DNA from: Hemerocallis citrina
Taxonomy: Eukaryota > Streptophyta > Magnoliopsida > Asparagales > Asphodelaceae
Assembly: GCA_017893485.1 (NCBI GenBank)
Contig: CM030358.1
Coordinates: forward strand, 147,448,926 to 147,512,925
DNA length: 64,000 nucleotides
Direction: 5' to 3'
The first letter of the stretch is position 1. Every line of letters starts with the position of its first letter. The notes below the pieces were generated by a model. It was not told the DNA's origin. It was given only the letters and a program-made list of their open reading frames with translations, and did not search any database. Both the position numbers and the translations under genes were made by a program. Positions 63,402 through 64,000 of this stretch are shown here, piece after piece.

Positions 63402-64000
63402 TGATATGGCTAAAAATAAGATTAAATCAGGACCGTTCAAATCGGGCACGAATCTTAAAGCTCTCAGGGGTAAAACGATAATTTTCACCACAAATGGGTC
63501 TGAAATGGGGACTGAGTCTTTCTTCAAAGCTCAATAACCCATAAACGGATCAGTCCTATTGGGTATGGGTAGCAACCAATTACAAACCATTCAGATATTA
63601 AAAGAGTAATTCAAATTCATAGTTATCTCTAAGAGGCGGTTTTAACCAACGCTGTTATCATGAAATGAATTTGAACTCTACATCTTATCCAGAAACACCG
63701 GGACATAGGGATAAATGATTATCTCTAAACTGTCTCTAAAGGCAACTATAAATACCCCTCTTCCCCCACCATAACAAGGTAATCAATCTTTTTCCACATA
63801 AAGTTCTTTCATAATCTTCCTGATTACTTACAAGAGCATCGGAGGGTTCGTCGGATCCTTCCCGGTGTATTAAACTTTTTGCAGGTTCACGGCAGCGGCA
63901 AGAAACCAGTTAAAATGCTGGTGAAAGTCAACAGGTTTGCTTTATTCATTTCTCCAAGAATCCACAAATTCATATGTTTTCTCCCACACCACAATTAGCA
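63402..64000 (+). repeat. LTR of another Tat-like element, running to the window edge
   Basis: It begins TGATATGGCTAAAA and contains TATAAATA (63747-63754), the AGGTAATCAATC block and CCCACACC near the end. It ends ATTAGCA at the last base, close to where its relatives end. It is closer to the LTR at 1944 than to the young element. The sequence before it is MULE 4, not a polypurine tract, so it is a 5' or solo LTR. Confidence 0.85.

Overview
The window looks like nuclear DNA of a TE-rich eudicot plant. It has no bacterial-style operons. Instead it holds nested plant transposons (LTR retrotransposons of both superfamilies, LINE-type retroposons, a SINE, a TRIM, MULEs, hAT, PIF/Harbinger-like elements, Helitron ends) and two damaged host genes: a WRC-domain gene and a class III peroxidase. 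Species cannot be named from the sequence. Almost everything rests on visible structure (terminal repeats, target-site duplications, primer sites, motifs); no database comparison was possible.

Layout. 1-2527 is the 3' end of a Tat-like Ty3/gypsy element: hairpin-rich tandem repeats, polypurine tract, LTR. It abuts a cut WRC-domain gene (2558-3256, minus). 4273-15255 is a nest: a partial long LTR, broken by a decayed Ty1/copia element (Copia-1). Copia-1 carries a foreign gene fragment between its protease and integrase, and that fragment is split by a 4.2-kb solo LTR holding a SINE. 15256-23788 has a reverse-strand Athila-like fragment and a second decayed copia element split by a second solo LTR of the same family. 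23800-28900 holds a LINE relic, Helitron 3' ends, a Harbinger-like MITE, a hAT element and a LINE 3' fragment.

29099-43293 is a foldback MULE that received two insertions: a 1.4-kb solo LTR, and a young 11.3-kb Tat-type retrotransposon (31479-42824). In the young element I read the two 663-bp LTRs as identical, with a 5-bp duplication. It keeps gag and protease, has lost reverse transcriptase, RNase H and integrase, and carries an intact-looking antisense gene with two GT-AG introns. 43558-46700 is a peroxidase pseudogene hit by two copies of one small hAT element and a LINE-derived retroposon. 47859-53254 is a second foldback MULE of the same design, hit by a 2.7-kb LINE derivative coding only an ORF1-like zinc-knuckle protein. 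53424-63401 has two related MULEs carrying a GRF zinc-finger gene (one also has a decayed transposase), a reverse-strand retroposon and a TRIM. The window ends in another Tat-type LTR.

Nesting gives relative ages. The foldback MULEs, long-LTR elements and host genes are oldest; solo LTRs, SINE, TRIM and LINE derivatives came later; the 11.3-kb Tat-type element is youngest. No complete set of retrotransposition enzymes is visible, so any mobile element here depends on enzymes supplied from elsewhere.
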